From Nitzschia sp. pyKryTriq1 (lineage: Eukaryota; Bacillariophyta; Bacillariophyceae; Bacillariales; Bacillariaceae), in assembly GCA_956465555.1 (NCBI GenBank), contig OY101116.1, positions 3,658,001-3,722,000 of the forward strand: DNA of 64,000 nt, read 5' to 3'. This document shows positions 40,174-51,492 of this stretch, piece after piece. The first letter of the stretch is position 1. Each line of letters begins with the position of its first letter. The position numbers and the translations under genes were made by a program. The notes under the pieces were generated by a model. It had not been told where the DNA came from. It made no database searches and saw nothing but the letters and a program-made list of their open reading frames with translations.

Positions 40174-42255
40174 ATGAGGAACTTCATTGATCCGATTCTA
40201 TTCGTACTGGTTTCGTTGTTCTCGTTGTGTGAATATGCAAGGGCGGAACGACATGCCGTCCCGGTCATATCGCAACCAGACTACGTGAGCGATTGTCTAT
40301 CTTCAGTAACTCGGTTGCGCGGCGGGGAAGAAGACTCCTCTTATGCCACTACTGCTACTACTAGCGAAGATGAAGAATCTTTGGAAGAATTGGTCGCGGA
40401 GTTGATTGCTTCCAATCGCAAACTGGTGGTGGTCACAGGAGGTGTACTCTCAGGAATTGGTAAGGGAGTCACGGCCTCGTCGATTGGGGTCTTGTTTCGA
40501 GCCATGGGATACCGGGTGACGGCCCTCAAGATTGATCCTTACCTCAATGTGGACGCTGGAACTATGAGCCCTTTTGAACACGGAGAAGTATTTGTGTTGG
40601 ACGATGGGGGAGAAACGGATTTAGATTTGGGAAATTATGAACGATTCTTGAGCGTTTGTTTGACGAAACAATCAAATTTGTCAACTGGTAAAATTTATCA
40701 ACAAGTTATTGAAAAGGAAAGAGTTGGAAAATATTTGGGAAAAACGGTTCAGGTCGTTCCGCATGTGAGTGATGCCATTCAAGAATGGGTTTTGCGAGTG
40801 GCCAAGACGCCCGTCACGCAATTTTCGACCAAGCATACGGACGACTTTCATTATCACGGCAAAAGTCCCGAGATCTGTATTGTGGAATTAGGAGGAACTC
40901 TGGGAGACATTGAATCGATGCCCTTTGTCGAGGCTCTTCGACAGCTACAAGAAAGGGTCGGTTGGAAGAATATGTGCTTTGCCCACGTTTCATTGGTCCC
41001 AGTACTGGGAAGCCCCATTTCCGAGCAAAAGACAAAACCGACCCAACATTCAGTCAAAGCTATGATGCAATTGGGCCTCCGACCCGATTTTCTGTGCTGT
41101 CGTGGCAAGGAACCATTGGAACCATCCGTCAAGAGGAAACTGTCCTTGTTCACTTCAGTTCCTGATCCTGCCATCATTTCTCTTCATGATGTGTCTAACA
41201 TCTATAGAGTTCCACTCATGATGATGGAGCAAAATCTTCCTTCCATGTTGGCGCAACGACTGCGCCTTCCAAAGTATCGACAGAAAGGAGTCACTTACGA
41301 CGAAGTCAAGGATAACTGTCACTTGGCTCAGAAATCACGCTTGATTCAAGAATGGACGGCACTGGCAGACAGTCTTGATGCTCCCGAAAACGATTGTACC
41401 ATTGCCATGGTTGGAAAATACTGTGATCAAGGAGATGCCTATTTAAGTGTCATTAAGGCCTTGACACATGCGGCGATTGCAACGAAACAAAAGTTACATG
41501 TAAGTTATTTGTGGAATTCCCCGTAGAGACGAAAGAGACGAACCTTCAGTGCCTAATAAGTACCGGTTTGTGAAAACCTATTTTGAAAGATCGAATTTTT
41601 GGATTCATCAGAACTGGAACCTGATAATGAGAACCTGGCGACGAAAAAGCGACTCTTGCAGTGCGATGGTTTGGTTGTTCCTGGTGGATTTGGATCACGT
41701 GGGTTTTTAGGGAAGATCGAAGCCATACGAACGGCTCGTGTCGAAAAGATGCCCTTCCTTGGTATTTGCCTGGGGATGCAGGCTGCTGTCGTGGAGTATG
41801 CGCGGAATATCGCAGGTATCAAGACTGCTCATAGTGCTGAATTTATTGACCCAGAGTCTCCGGATCATGAAGACTTGATCATTTTCATGCCAGAAGGTGA
41901 TCGGACTCGGATGGGAGGTACCATGCGACTGGGGGCACGAGAAACTATTCTGCGGAAAGGAAGTCTCGTGCACACGCTTTATGGGAACAAGGAACGGATA
42001 ATGGAACGCCATCGTCATCGATACGAAGTCAACCCTGAATGGGTGAATACGCTAGAACCAATGGGCTTGCATTTCGTTGGTAAGAACACCGATACAAGTG
42101 GTGAACGAATGGAAGTTATAGAATTGGATAGGACTGTTCATCCATATTTTGTTGGAGCTCAATTCCACCCCGAGTTTACCAGCCGGCCCGAAAAACCGAA
42201 CCCACTCTTTCTTGGACTCTTGCAAGAAATCAAGCGACAGAAACAAAAAGAGTAG
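40174..42255 (+). CDS. CTP synthase with a signal-peptide-like N-terminus
   Basis: Exons 40174-41499 and 41590-42255 join at phase 0 across a 90-bp GTAAGT...GAAAG intron; the product has 663 residues. It converts UTP to CTP with ammonia from glutamine. The synthase domain starts KLVVVTGGVLSGIGKGVTAS (P-loop-like) and includes ALKIDPYLNVDAGTMSPFEH. The class I glutaminase domain has its nucleophile at C502 (FLGICLGMQAAV) and the His/Glu pair at 635/637 (FHPEFTSRP). The first 82 residues are extra. They begin MRNFIDPILFVLVSLFSLCE, a typical secretory signal peptide, followed by TRLRGGEED. No other Met precedes the enzyme core, so the extension is probably translated. Confidence 0.92.
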
Positions 42256-43456
42256 ATCAAGCAGGCCAGGAAGTTGTACTAGCCAGTCATATACACATAC
42301 AAGGATACTACTAGTATATATAGTGAAACTGGCAAAGCAAAAGCAGCGCAACGTGGCTGGTCTCAACTACTCTACTCTACTCTACGCGAGAGAGTTTACT
42401 ACGAGTAGACTACCGTAGAGTAGAGTAGAGTAGAGCTCTACTACTCTACGCTGCTTTTTACTTTACCCTCTCTACTACTACTCTACTAGCTAGCTAGTAG
42501 AGTACTCATACCGGAGAAGAGAAGAGAGTAGAGTAGAGTGAGAGGAGACGACTACGAGAGAGAGATGAGAATAGAGAAAGTGAAGACAATCGAATGTTTG
42601 GTGTTAAGTATTGATTTTAGCAGCAGAATGAATCCTTCTCATTTAACGAAATTTGAAGTAGCGCAAAAAGAATGCGAGCGAGCCCACTGTGGAGTTCTTT
42701 TTACGACGAGTAACTTCAAGGCAGCATTATAGGATGCTGCCTTCTTCGTCCTCTCTACTAGTAGTAGTAGTAGTAGCTCTTACAGTCCGGGTACCAGTAC
42801 CGGTAGCTCCTCTCTACAGAGGACTACCAGGTACCTTCTCACTACTACTACAGCTGAGCTCTAATACTACTCTCTCTACTCTCTACTCTACTACCGGTAG
42901 CTACTGTAGTAATAGCTACCGGCGGTACACTGTAGTAGTAGTACCAGCAGTACAAGCAGTTCTTCATCGGTTTGTTGTGGAGAGGAGCGTCATTCGTCGT
43001 CTACTACGGTACAAGTACCTGGTACTGTACTCTACTAGTAGACCTGTGCGATAAAGAGAAGGCATGTCTGATGAGAGGGAAGAAGCAGGTTAGTCAGAAA
43101 CCGACCGCTTCCAGGCAGGTCTGATGAGAGAATACAAGCCTGCATTTCGCTCTAAACCGCTGCGCCAGCGGGTCCAATAAGTAATAATAGCAACCAGAAA
43201 CCATTCTTCTTCGTGATGCATAAGAATGAAGTACGAGGGTACTAATAACTAATAACTTCGCTACCCGCCCAGAGAAGTTCTGGAGAAGCAAGGGATGCAA
43301 CGAGATATTATTATTACATAGATAGATGCAAGAGACAGGTCTTCTCTTTTCTACTCGCAAAACAAAGGACAACACCATCCTTTCCACATTTCACTTGTCC
43401 ATAAAATACTGCACCATCAAAATCGAAAGCAATAAGCAAGACTTCTCACAAAAACA
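42256..43456. other. Intergenic region with a CTACT/TAG island
   Basis: No gene is supported. The middle is low complexity (listed separately). From 43060 the sequence is ordinary and probably promoter of the next heat shock factor gene. GCAGGTCTGATGAGAG-like words recur at 43061 and 43116. Confidence 0.5.
42360..43035. repeat. CTACT/AGTAG low-complexity island with GTACC motifs
   Basis: Runs of CTACT, TAGAG and TAGTAG dominate (42365-42385, 42411-42435, 42470-42500, 42756-42776). They are interspersed with GTACCAGTACCGGTAG-type words (42790-42806, 43010-43027). It resembles the island at 7075-7580. There is no fixed unit. Confidence 0.6.
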
Positions 43457-44576
43457 ATGTCGAAAGACCACAACGCGGCATCCGCAGCACAACCTCATCC
43501 TGCTGGTGGCAGAGAGCGCCACGGCGGTGCTAATGCTAGTAGTACCGGTAGCCACACTTACGAGAAAATCGACGCAGATCGGACGATCCATTTTGGCGCC
43601 CGCGTAAGTTCCTTGCTGTTCATCACTCGTGCTGCATGGTATCCCGGTGCGATTAGTGTGGCTTTCGTCCTGTTTCGTGCAGAATCGTGGCGATGAAGTC
43701 TTGTTCGGTCGGGTAGGCTCCTGCCTCGTTCTGTTTCTGCCGCCTGGTGTATTTTTCGGGTACTGATGACCACTAATATCTCGTTCTACGCTTCATCGTT
43801 CATGCCAGTTCGAGTTTCCTTTCAAGCTGCACCAGTTGCTGGAGGACGCTCACAACAATGGGAATGAGCATATTGTGTCCTGGCTGCCTCACGGAAAAGC
43901 CTTCAAGATTCGCTCCAAAAAAGAATTCGAGAGTCTTATTCTGCCCCAGTATTTTGAAGTAAAACCTCGCAGCTTTCAACGCCAGCTAGCCTTATATGGC
44001 TTTGAAAATGTCAAGAACCAGCTGTCTCCTGATGTTGGCGCGTATCGGCATCCACTCATGAGACGGGGCCAGCCCGCCTTGTGTCAGCAAATGAGGAGGC
44101 AAAAGATTAAGAACACCATGAAAAGAGGAGGAGGGCAGGGCGATTTAGAAGTTCTGGCGCACCATTACCATCAGAGCCAGGAACACGCATCGTCGACTGA
44201 GGCGCTGGCGTCTCTGCCTCTTGTTTCATCAGACAATTACAATGCTTCGCCTTATCAAGGCCAGATATTATTTTCAGCCCCATTCTCACTAGCAGGTACT
44301 ACAGGGGCATTATGCGCCACTAGTACCATTCCTTGCAACGCTCTTCCACCAGCTAATGTTGCTTCTTTCTTGGACTTGTCGTCGTGCATCCTCCAGAAGT
44401 CGAATGAGGCTCCGACCAATACATCGTCTTCCCGTGGTCCCAGTTTTCAAGAACAAGACGAAGATTTGTTGCGATTTGCCGTTGTAGCAAACCAACTTCT
44501 TGATCAACAAGAAGAAAATTCGATAGCCCCTACTATCGCACTGGTAGAAGACTGTCTCTGGACTGCTCCATGCTGA
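43457..44576 (+). CDS. Heat shock factor family transcription factor
   Basis: Exons 43457-43603 and 43809-44576 are joined at phase 0 by a 205-bp GTAAGT...TGCCAG intron, giving 304 residues. After a 49-residue disordered N-terminus, the HSF DNA-binding domain starts right at the exon boundary (FEFPFKLHQLLEDA). It contains VSWLPHGKAFKIRSKKEFES and the recognition helix region KPRSFQRQLALYGFENV. Basic residues follow (MRRQKIKNTMKR, possible nuclear localisation). The C-terminal half is Ser/Ala/Gln rich with acidic-hydrophobic patches that could activate transcription. Target genes cannot be inferred. Confidence 0.88.
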
Positions 44577-45495
44577 CAACAACAACCAGAAAACGGGACG
44601 TATCATCCCGTTGTTTGGCACCACCAAATGTGCTGCAAGCAATACCGATAGCACACTCCTCCAGGTTATTCTCCTCGGAAGTAGCATACACAGCGCGTTG
44701 GTAATACCGGTATTATGAGGGGGCGGAGGATGTCTTAACAAAGTTTGGAGCTCACTCATAGCTGGTCGTCTTGTGAGCTCTAATACTAGAGTCGTTTCTT
44801 CGTTCAATACAATACAGCGACGAAGAAAAGGGTCATAGGTAATAATAGTCATGGAACCATAGTAATATATATCGTTGCTTCTGCTTTCCTGGAAGAAGCG
44901 GGGGCGATGCCAATTGTCAAGTAAATCATGTTGTGCTATCTTTTAATCATTTCATTGACTGACGAACGATGACGTGATAACAACAACGACGGCGACGGCC
45001 AACGTCCATACGAAGTTACGGAATCATCCTACCGCGCGGTTATATATGGTAGCTCATCGAGAGGTTCGCTTTTATCTTTTTTTCCGACACAAGATGGTGA
45101 ATGCGATGATGATGATTCGATCGTTGATTGATTGATTCTTGATTGCGATGATTCAACTATACCAAACTGCGTACAAGCCTGATGGTACAAGATTCACGAT
45201 GACGACGCACGCATGACGCCGCGCACGTACGACGAACGTACAGTATTACGCGCTTCGCTATTATTTAGCTTCGCATAAATTGATGGCGGATTATTGATTG
45301 GAATGCCGGATGCATTTGCATTTTGTACGAAGTACATACGTAATACGTAATACCTTATTGCATCTGATGAAATGTGTGATGTGTGATATTGTGCTGCATC
45401 AAGAATCAAGACGCTATTGTTGCGTTCGTCGTTCTCGAGAGTTTCTCAAGCCGAAACAACACTACCGTACCGGTACTTTAAACGGTACATAAAAA
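44577..45495. other. Intergenic region with a palindrome next to the start codon
   Basis: No gene is supported; minus-strand frames near 44310-44852 mirror the heat shock factor gene. AATACCGGTATT occurs at about 44704. A perfect GTACCGGTAC lies at 45467-45476, ending 19 bp before the phosphate transporter ATG. Confidence 0.5.
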
Positions 45496-47835
45496 ATGAA
45501 GTTCTCCCATACCTTGTCGTTGAATGCCAACCCAGATTGGGCCAAACACTACGTCGACTATCCGTCGCTCAAAAAGTTGATAAATGAAGTAGTAGACTCC
45601 AGCGCTCATCCAGATCCGAAAGATTCGAGCTCTGCATTGGGTGACCTGGCAGAAGAACCATCTCTTGTACTCGAAGGACAAAATCAATTTCTCAACAAAC
45701 TCCTGGAGAACGTCACGGGCGTAAGAGAGTTTTATTATCAGAAACTTGCAGAGTTGAATCGGAACATGTTTCAGCTGAAACCCATATTGGAGAAGTCAGC
45801 TTCAACACTGGATCTCGTAACATTGGCAAATGAAGAGAGTTCTCTGCTCAGGTCAAGACAAATGAAGTCTGTGGCCAAATTCGACGATAGCACTCACAAT
45901 CTTGAAGATATCCGCCGCGAAATATGCGACATGTTCACACAATATCATAATCTTCAAACCTACGCCTCACTCAACTGCACGGCTGTAAGAAAAATCCTCA
46001 AGAAGTATGACAAAACATTGAATACAAAGCTGCAGGAGAAGGAAATGGATTCATTCAAGGCACTGCTTCCATTCTGGGATGGGACCCCTGATATTGACAG
46101 GTCGACTGGTATTCTCAAACAGTATTTCGCTCATTTTTTCTGCAACGGAGATACTAACGAAGCATCACGAAGACTGCAACTCATGGTTAGGGAACTCGTG
46201 GCGTTCCAGAGACGATCTATTTGGCTCGATGTTATTAAAGATCAGAGGGAGCACGAGTCGGCTAAGTTGGTACACACATCTGAGAAGCTGGAGAAACTAT
46301 CTTTTGCAAGCCCTGCAGCTCTGATTATATCTCTATGGAACCTGATTCGCTCCTCTGTCGAGGCCCAGTTTGGCATTATAAGCGTGATGCTTTTCCTATT
46401 TATAATTGTCTCGCCGGAAATTTTTCCCGACGATCCAACCAAGAGAAACGCATTGGCCCTATTTGTGTTTGTTTCTTTGCTGTGGGCAGGCGAGGTGTTC
46501 CCGCTGTTTGTGACCTCCCTATTGGTCCCCTTTCTCGCGGTTGTCCTGCGTGTGGTGGTTGTGGACGATGTGAGGTTAGACGCACACTCAGCGTCGAAAC
46601 ATGTGTTCAGCGCCATGTTTTCCCATGTGATTATGCTTTTAATTGGAGGGTTTTCCATTGCTGCAGCTCTGAGCAAGCACAACATTGCCAAGGTGATGGC
46701 ATCTTCGTTGGCGTCACGGTGTGGGAGTGGGATGAGGGTCGTTCTGTTGGTGAACATGTTTGTGGCGACCTTCGCGTCAATGTGGATCTCCAACGTGGCA
46801 TCACCGGTATTGTGTTACTCGTTGATTTCACCAATTCTCAAATCTGCTACTGCAGAGACCAGTGGTGCTGCCTTTGGGACGAAGCAACAAACCTCAGCGG
46901 AAAATGACCGGCGTCTTTGTCGAGCACTGGTAATGGGGATCGCTCTTGCCTCCAACGTTGGAGGTATGGCGAGCCCTATCAGCAGCCCACAAAACTTATT
47001 TGCCATTGAATATACTCCCATTGGGTGGCTCGCGTGGTTCACAGTTTCGATCCCTCTGTGCATTGCGTTGAATCTCATTCTTTGGGCGTGGTTGATATTT
47101 TGCTTTCGCTTGCCATCGGAAAAGTCAGCAGCCGTCAGCCGCTCGCTCCAGCGGAATCGCGCAAGCAATGAAGAACACTTTACAGTCACACAGTATTTTG
47201 TTATGTCTGTTTCAGGGGCAGTTGTTTTGCTTTGGTGTGCAAATATGACTATGGAACGCTTTACTGGACAGATGGGAGTTCTTGGCATCATTCCATTTGT
47301 TGTGTTCTTTGGAACACATATCTTGACAAAGGAAGATCTCAACAACTTCCTGTGGAGTATTGTATTGCTCGCTATGGGAGGCCTTGTTCTAGGCGAGGTC
47401 ATCGAATCTTCTGGACTTTTGGACGTCATGGCAGAAGCTATTGCCGGCTTCATCGAGCTTCATTCTCTCAGTCTTTGGTCGACGATGTGCATTTTCACGT
47501 TAGTGATTCTTTTCTGCACAACCTTCATATCACATACTGTTGGGGCCATTGTTGTGCTGCCCATTCTTCAATCCATTGGCTCTCACATGGTACCCACCAG
47601 TCATGCCAAAGAGCTTGTGTTTGCTGGTGCACTTGCTTGTTCTGCCGCCATGGGCCTTCCCGTTTCTGGATTTCCGAATATGACGGCGGCAAGCCAAGAA
47701 GACCACCTTGGAAAGCGTTTTCTGATCACTGCCGACTTTTTGAAGTATGCTGTTCCCGCCTCGATCATCAGTTGGGCGGTTGTAAGTACATTTGGTTATG
47801 TTTTGATTCTCTTTGCGGTGGAGATAGACCATTGA
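45496..47835 (+). CDS. SPX-domain SLC13-type phosphate transporter
   Basis: This single-exon protein has 779 residues. Residues 1 to about 265 form an SPX domain. It starts MKFSHTLSLNANPDWAKHYV, has YPSLKKLINEV, and near its end NCTAVRKILKKYDKT, the Lys-rich helix that binds inositol pyrophosphates. The rest is a divalent-anion/Na+ symporter (SLC13/DASS) with about 12 membrane segments, including LLIGGFSIAAALSKHN, MWISNVASPVLCYSL and GIALASNVGGMASPISSPQN. The architecture matches yeast Pho87/Pho90/Pho91, low-affinity phosphate transporters of the plasma membrane or vacuole. Activity is probably controlled by phosphate status through SPX. Which membrane it occupies cannot be told from the sequence. 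Confidence 0.9.
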   Translation: MKFSHTLSLNANPDWAKHYVDYPSLKKLINEVVDSSAHPDPKDSSSALGDLAEEPSLVLEGQNQFLNKLLENVTGVREFYYQKLAELNRNMFQLKPILEKSASTLDLVTLANEESSLLRSRQMKSVAKFDDSTHNLEDIRREICDMFTQYHNLQTYASLNCTAVRKILKKYDKTLNTKLQEKEMDSFKALLPFWDGTPDIDRSTGILKQYFAHFFCNGDTNEASRRLQLMVRELVAFQRRSIWLDVIKDQREHESAKLVHTSEKLEKLSFASPAALIISLWNLIRSSVEAQFGIISVMLFLFIIVSPEIFPDDPTKRNALALFVFVSLLWAGEVFPLFVTSLLVPFLAVVLRVVVVDDVRLDAHSASKHVFSAMFSHVIMLLIGGFSIAAALSKHNIAKVMASSLASRCGSGMRVVLLVNMFVATFASMWISNVASPVLCYSLISPILKSATAETSGAAFGTKQQTSAENDRRLCRALVMGIALASNVGGMASPISSPQNLFAIEYTPIGWLAWFTVSIPLCIALNLILWAWLIFCFRLPSEKSAAVSRSLQRNRASNEEHFTVTQYFVMSVSGAVVLLWCANMTMERFTGQMGVLGIIPFVVFFGTHILTKEDLNNFLWSIVLLAMGGLVLGEVIESSGLLDVMAEAIAGFIELHSLSLWSTMCIFTLVILFCTTFISHTVGAIVVLPILQSIGSHMVPTSHAKELVFAGALACSAAMGLPVSGFPNMTAASQEDHLGKRFLITADFLKYAVPASIISWAVVSTFGYVLILFAVEIDH

Positions 47836-48471
47836 TTTCTCAGTACTACCACGAGGTAGTCTACATAGTACTATGCTTGTGACTGGCAGCAACAACAAGG
47901 GAACAGCGGCACTACAATCATGTACGTACTGTAACGTCTATGCAGTATAGCTACTACAACTACAACTAGTACTTAATGGAGAGAGAGGGCCTACTGTTCA
48001 TCTCGAAGCGTATGCGAAGTACATTGTACCGTACTACGTGCAATTGATGCTCAAGACGATGGTCTCTTAGTAGAATCATCTTTGACGAGATATTATGGTG
48101 ATGCGACAGACTGTACCTGCGGTACCGTAGACGTACCGGTACCGGTATGCCGTACAAGAAAAGGCCGAAGAAAGATATACCGACGAGCGAAAGACGAACG
48201 ATCTACGACTCCTTCGACCAACCATACCGGTATCCGCCATCGCAGCCAGCCATCGCAAAAAGTATATCAGAGCCACCAGCAAAACAGCCATAAACCATCA
48301 TCGACAATGTTTAACATCGATCTCAGTACTAGTACGGTTGCGTAACAAGTAACAAAGCAAGAAGCAAGAAAGTGGTAGTACTGTAGAACCAAGGGCGCCC
48401 AGAGCCACACAGCTCCATCATCTTTTAACAACGACGGGAAAATAAGTTGTACGGAAGGAAACTTTGGAACC
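47836..48471. other. Intergenic region
   Basis: No gene. GGTACCGTAGACGTACCGGTACCGGTATGCCGTAC-type motifs cluster at 48121-48155, and CCATACCGGTATCC at about 48222. Confidence 0.5.
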
Positions 48472-50469
48472 ATGGGAGAGAATGACCAGCTTCATCCAGC
48501 AGCATCGGACGGCAAAGATGAGGAATCATCACTCCAAAATACGAACGAGCAAGCAGCAGGCGAGGAAGAGGAGGTGGAGGTGGAAGACAAGTCTGCCCGC
48601 CCATCTACTACCACCGCACAATTTTATTACTATCAAAATCCCACCACTGGAACCGTTTCCACCACTCCACTATCGGTGGCACAACTGGTAAAATTGTTAG
48701 TCCCTGTTCGGATGGGCATGGCCGCGATTTTACCTCCCCACACGCAATGTTTGGCAGTTGGAAATAACAACAACACCAGTGGTAGTGGTGGTAGTACAGA
48801 GGCGGCGGCGGCAGCAGGAGCAACCTTTGGAGAATGGAAACCCGTTTCGACAGTAGATGTGCTGAAGGAAGCGGCGTGCACCCAGTGGTTCTTGACGGGT
48901 GGTGGAAGGAATACAGGTAGTAGTGAATCTACTCGTACCGAGGACGACGGGGAGGGTGAAGCGAATAAAAAGGCAGAATCTGCAACCACAAAAGGACCCA
49001 TGACGTGCCGATCCCTCTTAGAAGAATACAATCAAGTCACAACACCAGCTGAGAAATCCCAAATGCTAGTATTTGCGCCGGAGATTACTAGCGAATGGAC
49101 TCCGGTAGAAAAGTTCCCCCATTTACAATTGGTATTGCAAGCCTTACAGCCACCACCACCACCCGCCTCTTTCCTCTCCGACGCCTCCTCCCCCGATCCG
49201 ACAATCCCTGCCGAAAGTAATGATGATGATGATGATGATGAACCTCTGAAAGATTCGGCCGTACAAGATGAATTGGAAGCATTCTTGTCTTCCACTGCTG
49301 CTGCTACTGGTGGTGGTAAGGATGGCCTTGACGACAACGACGACGATGATGATGATCATGCCTATGAATCCGACGGCGGTACACGTTACGTGAAAGATCC
49401 ACTCTCGGGCCATTGGATTCACGAGGCTCTGGCACCACCACGTCCAGAAAACAAGACGGCCTCGTCCAAACCTGCCACAAAATCTGCAACTTCCAATGGC
49501 GGAAAGGACAGCAACCCTTCCAAAAAGACTCACAAAAAAGCGAAATTTTCCAAACGCAATGCACGCAATTGGGTCTACGTGACGGGACTCCCAACGAACA
49601 ACAGCAGCAACAACAGAAGCAACAACATCGATGATCTTACTTCCGAAATACACAAGTTCTTTGGCAAGGTAGGATTGCTAGATTTGGATCCAGAAACATT
49701 GCAACCCAAGATGAAACTGTATAAAAACCCGGATGGCACATTAAAGGGGGACGCCAGTCTCTGTTATGCTCGACCCGAATCGGTCGAATTGGCACTGCAA
49801 GTCTTGGATGAATCTCCCTGGGATGAACATCATATAATACGGGTGGCCCGGGCCACATTTGAAGCAAAAGCAACAAATAATGAAGATGGTGATACGAATA
49901 CCGCAAGCAATGATAGTGGCAACCACACGAACAACAGCGGCAACAACAAAAGACAACGGAAAAATATTTCGCAGGCCCAGCGCAAAGTGGCTCGATTGGC
50001 CTTATTGCAAGCCCAAGATGAAGGATTTGGAGAGCGTTTGGCTGGTGGCCGCAAGGGATTACGAATTGTTGTTGTCAAACACATGTTGGACGGGATCCCT
50101 GAAGCAGACTGGGAATCGGTCATTCAAGAGTATTGTCAAGAATTGGACGCGCCTGTGGAAAAGATTACATGCATCAGCAAAACCAAAGTAGTGATTGTGA
50201 AATTCATCGAACCCACCGCTGCTTCGGAGGCTGTGGAAGCCTGGAATGGAAAAGTTCATCCGACGAGCAGCAGTCGTCATCAGGGCGGTGGTGTCAGGAG
50301 AATAGAGGCCTTTTATTGGGACGGAGTGACCGATTACACGCATTCTAGTGAACTTCACAATCCCGAAGAGGAAGCGAAGCGACATGAAGACTTTGGCAAG
50401 TGGCTGGATGATCAAGGGGAAGGAGACTTGCCTCCGGAGTTGCGATTGCAAGTGGCAGAGGATCACTAG
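48472..50469 (+). CDS. TatSF1/CUS2-like U2 snRNP-associated splicing factor
   Basis: This 665-residue protein has two RNA-recognition folds arranged as in HTATSF1. RRM1 spans about 366-460 (NWVYVTGLPTN, then MKLYKNPDGTLKGDASLCYA, then SVELALQVLDESPWDEH). A second UHM-like fold spans about 530-622 (LRIVVVKHMLDG, ending IEAFYWDGVTDY). Between them lies a basic linker. The N-terminus (about 45-145) resembles a GYF_2 domain: AQFYYYQNPTTGTVSTTPLS, then GEWKPVSTVDVLKEA. Plant ELF9-type homologues have a similar front domain. The UHM lacks the usual Arg-x-Phe loop (it reads NGKVHPTSS). Acidic, Ser-rich repeats join the domains. Its role in U2 snRNP assembly is inferred from family. Confidence 0.85.
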   Translation: MGENDQLHPAASDGKDEESSLQNTNEQAAGEEEEVEVEDKSARPSTTTAQFYYYQNPTTGTVSTTPLSVAQLVKLLVPVRMGMAAILPPHTQCLAVGNNNNTSGSGGSTEAAAAAGATFGEWKPVSTVDVLKEAACTQWFLTGGGRNTGSSESTRTEDDGEGEANKKAESATTKGPMTCRSLLEEYNQVTTPAEKSQMLVFAPEITSEWTPVEKFPHLQLVLQALQPPPPPASFLSDASSPDPTIPAESNDDDDDDEPLKDSAVQDELEAFLSSTAAATGGGKDGLDDNDDDDDDHAYESDGGTRYVKDPLSGHWIHEALAPPRPENKTASSKPATKSATSNGGKDSNPSKKTHKKAKFSKRNARNWVYVTGLPTNNSSNNRSNNIDDLTSEIHKFFGKVGLLDLDPETLQPKMKLYKNPDGTLKGDASLCYARPESVELALQVLDESPWDEHHIIRVARATFEAKATNNEDGDTNTASNDSGNHTNNSGNNKRQRKNISQAQRKVARLALLQAQDEGFGERLAGGRKGLRIVVVKHMLDGIPEADWESVIQEYCQELDAPVEKITCISKTKVVIVKFIEPTAASEAVEAWNGKVHPTSSSRHQGGGVRRIEAFYWDGVTDYTHSSELHNPEEEAKRHEDFGKWLDDQGEGDLPPELRLQVAEDH

Positions 50470-51492
50470 GTAATAAGCCACTTTTTAAACTATTATGGCG
50501 AGTCTCTATTTTTATTACAGTACTTTGAAACCAAGCAGCTGTGACATCCGACTAGTAGTTACTACTACTCTTGACTTTCGAAGTCTATCACAACGTATTG
50601 CTATCACTTCTAGCTAGACCCTAACCCGAGGAAACCTTCTACTACATGCATCTACTATCTCTCTTCTTGACGAGTGGTGAGTACAGGTTCTTGCTGGTAC
50701 CAGTAGTACTCTGTAGATGTGGTTCATTCGTACCTGATACATCGCTGCAAGTATCGTATTGAACAACGAGTACTATTGTCTATAACCAGCAGTGGCCAAA
50801 AATCAGTGAGGCGCTCCGAATGCATCATCATCTTCATCATCATGCGTGGTGCTTACGATCACCAGTAGTAGTCTACCGGTATGTACCACTACGGTCTCAA
50901 AGATCTTGCCGAGGAGAGGAGGCGCCGTTGAGTTTCGAAATGGACTGATCCGATTGAATTTGACAAGATCGAACGAATCACGTGGGGACGGCCGTCGACC
51001 AAAAAAGACTCCGGCTCTCGCCCAATTTGATTGATTTCAATCTCCCGTACAATACTGGTACAAATCTTACGCAAGACTACGCGGCCTCGCGTTTGGCTCG
51101 AAGTGGATTTCTGCAAGACTGGCTTGCCCGAGCACGACCGCCAGTAGAAATTTGAACGTAGCCCTGTACGTGGGACCATGTGAATCACTTTCTCCCGCCG
51201 TGACCGAACCGACAATCAAATTCAATTCTATCGGGTTCACAATTCATCACATTCCACACGGTGCTCTCCTCAAAATCTGTCTATTTTGTTAGTCATTCTA
51301 CTAGTAGCTAGTAGTAGCTAGCCGTCGTTGTGATCAATTATTGATTGAGTTGGATCAACATCAACACATACTTTACGATCCTGATACTGGACTACTCGAC
51401 TCCTCCCTTATCGTGTTGTAATCTACTCAGCTGCTACAAGTTCCGTCATTCTTTTCGAGCTTCATCATTAACAACATATTAACACCAGCAGC
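50470..51492. other. Intergenic region
   Basis: No supported gene. A 108-codon minus-strand frame (50889-51215) is Arg-rich without a domain. CTAGTAG-type runs occur at 51296-51322 and a CATCATCTTCATCATCATG stretch at 50824-50843. Confidence 0.45.

Noticed and set aside
43690-43800. Possible small middle exon in the second heat shock factor gene, after the acceptor-like TTCGTGCAG near 43680
   Set aside because: Direct joining of 43603 to 43809 already gives a complete HSF domain in frame; no good donor in register follows the candidate.
50889-51215. 108-codon minus-strand frame, Arg-rich
   Set aside because: It has no ATG-anchored domain, no splice context and no recognisable family; composition is like intergenic shadows elsewhere.
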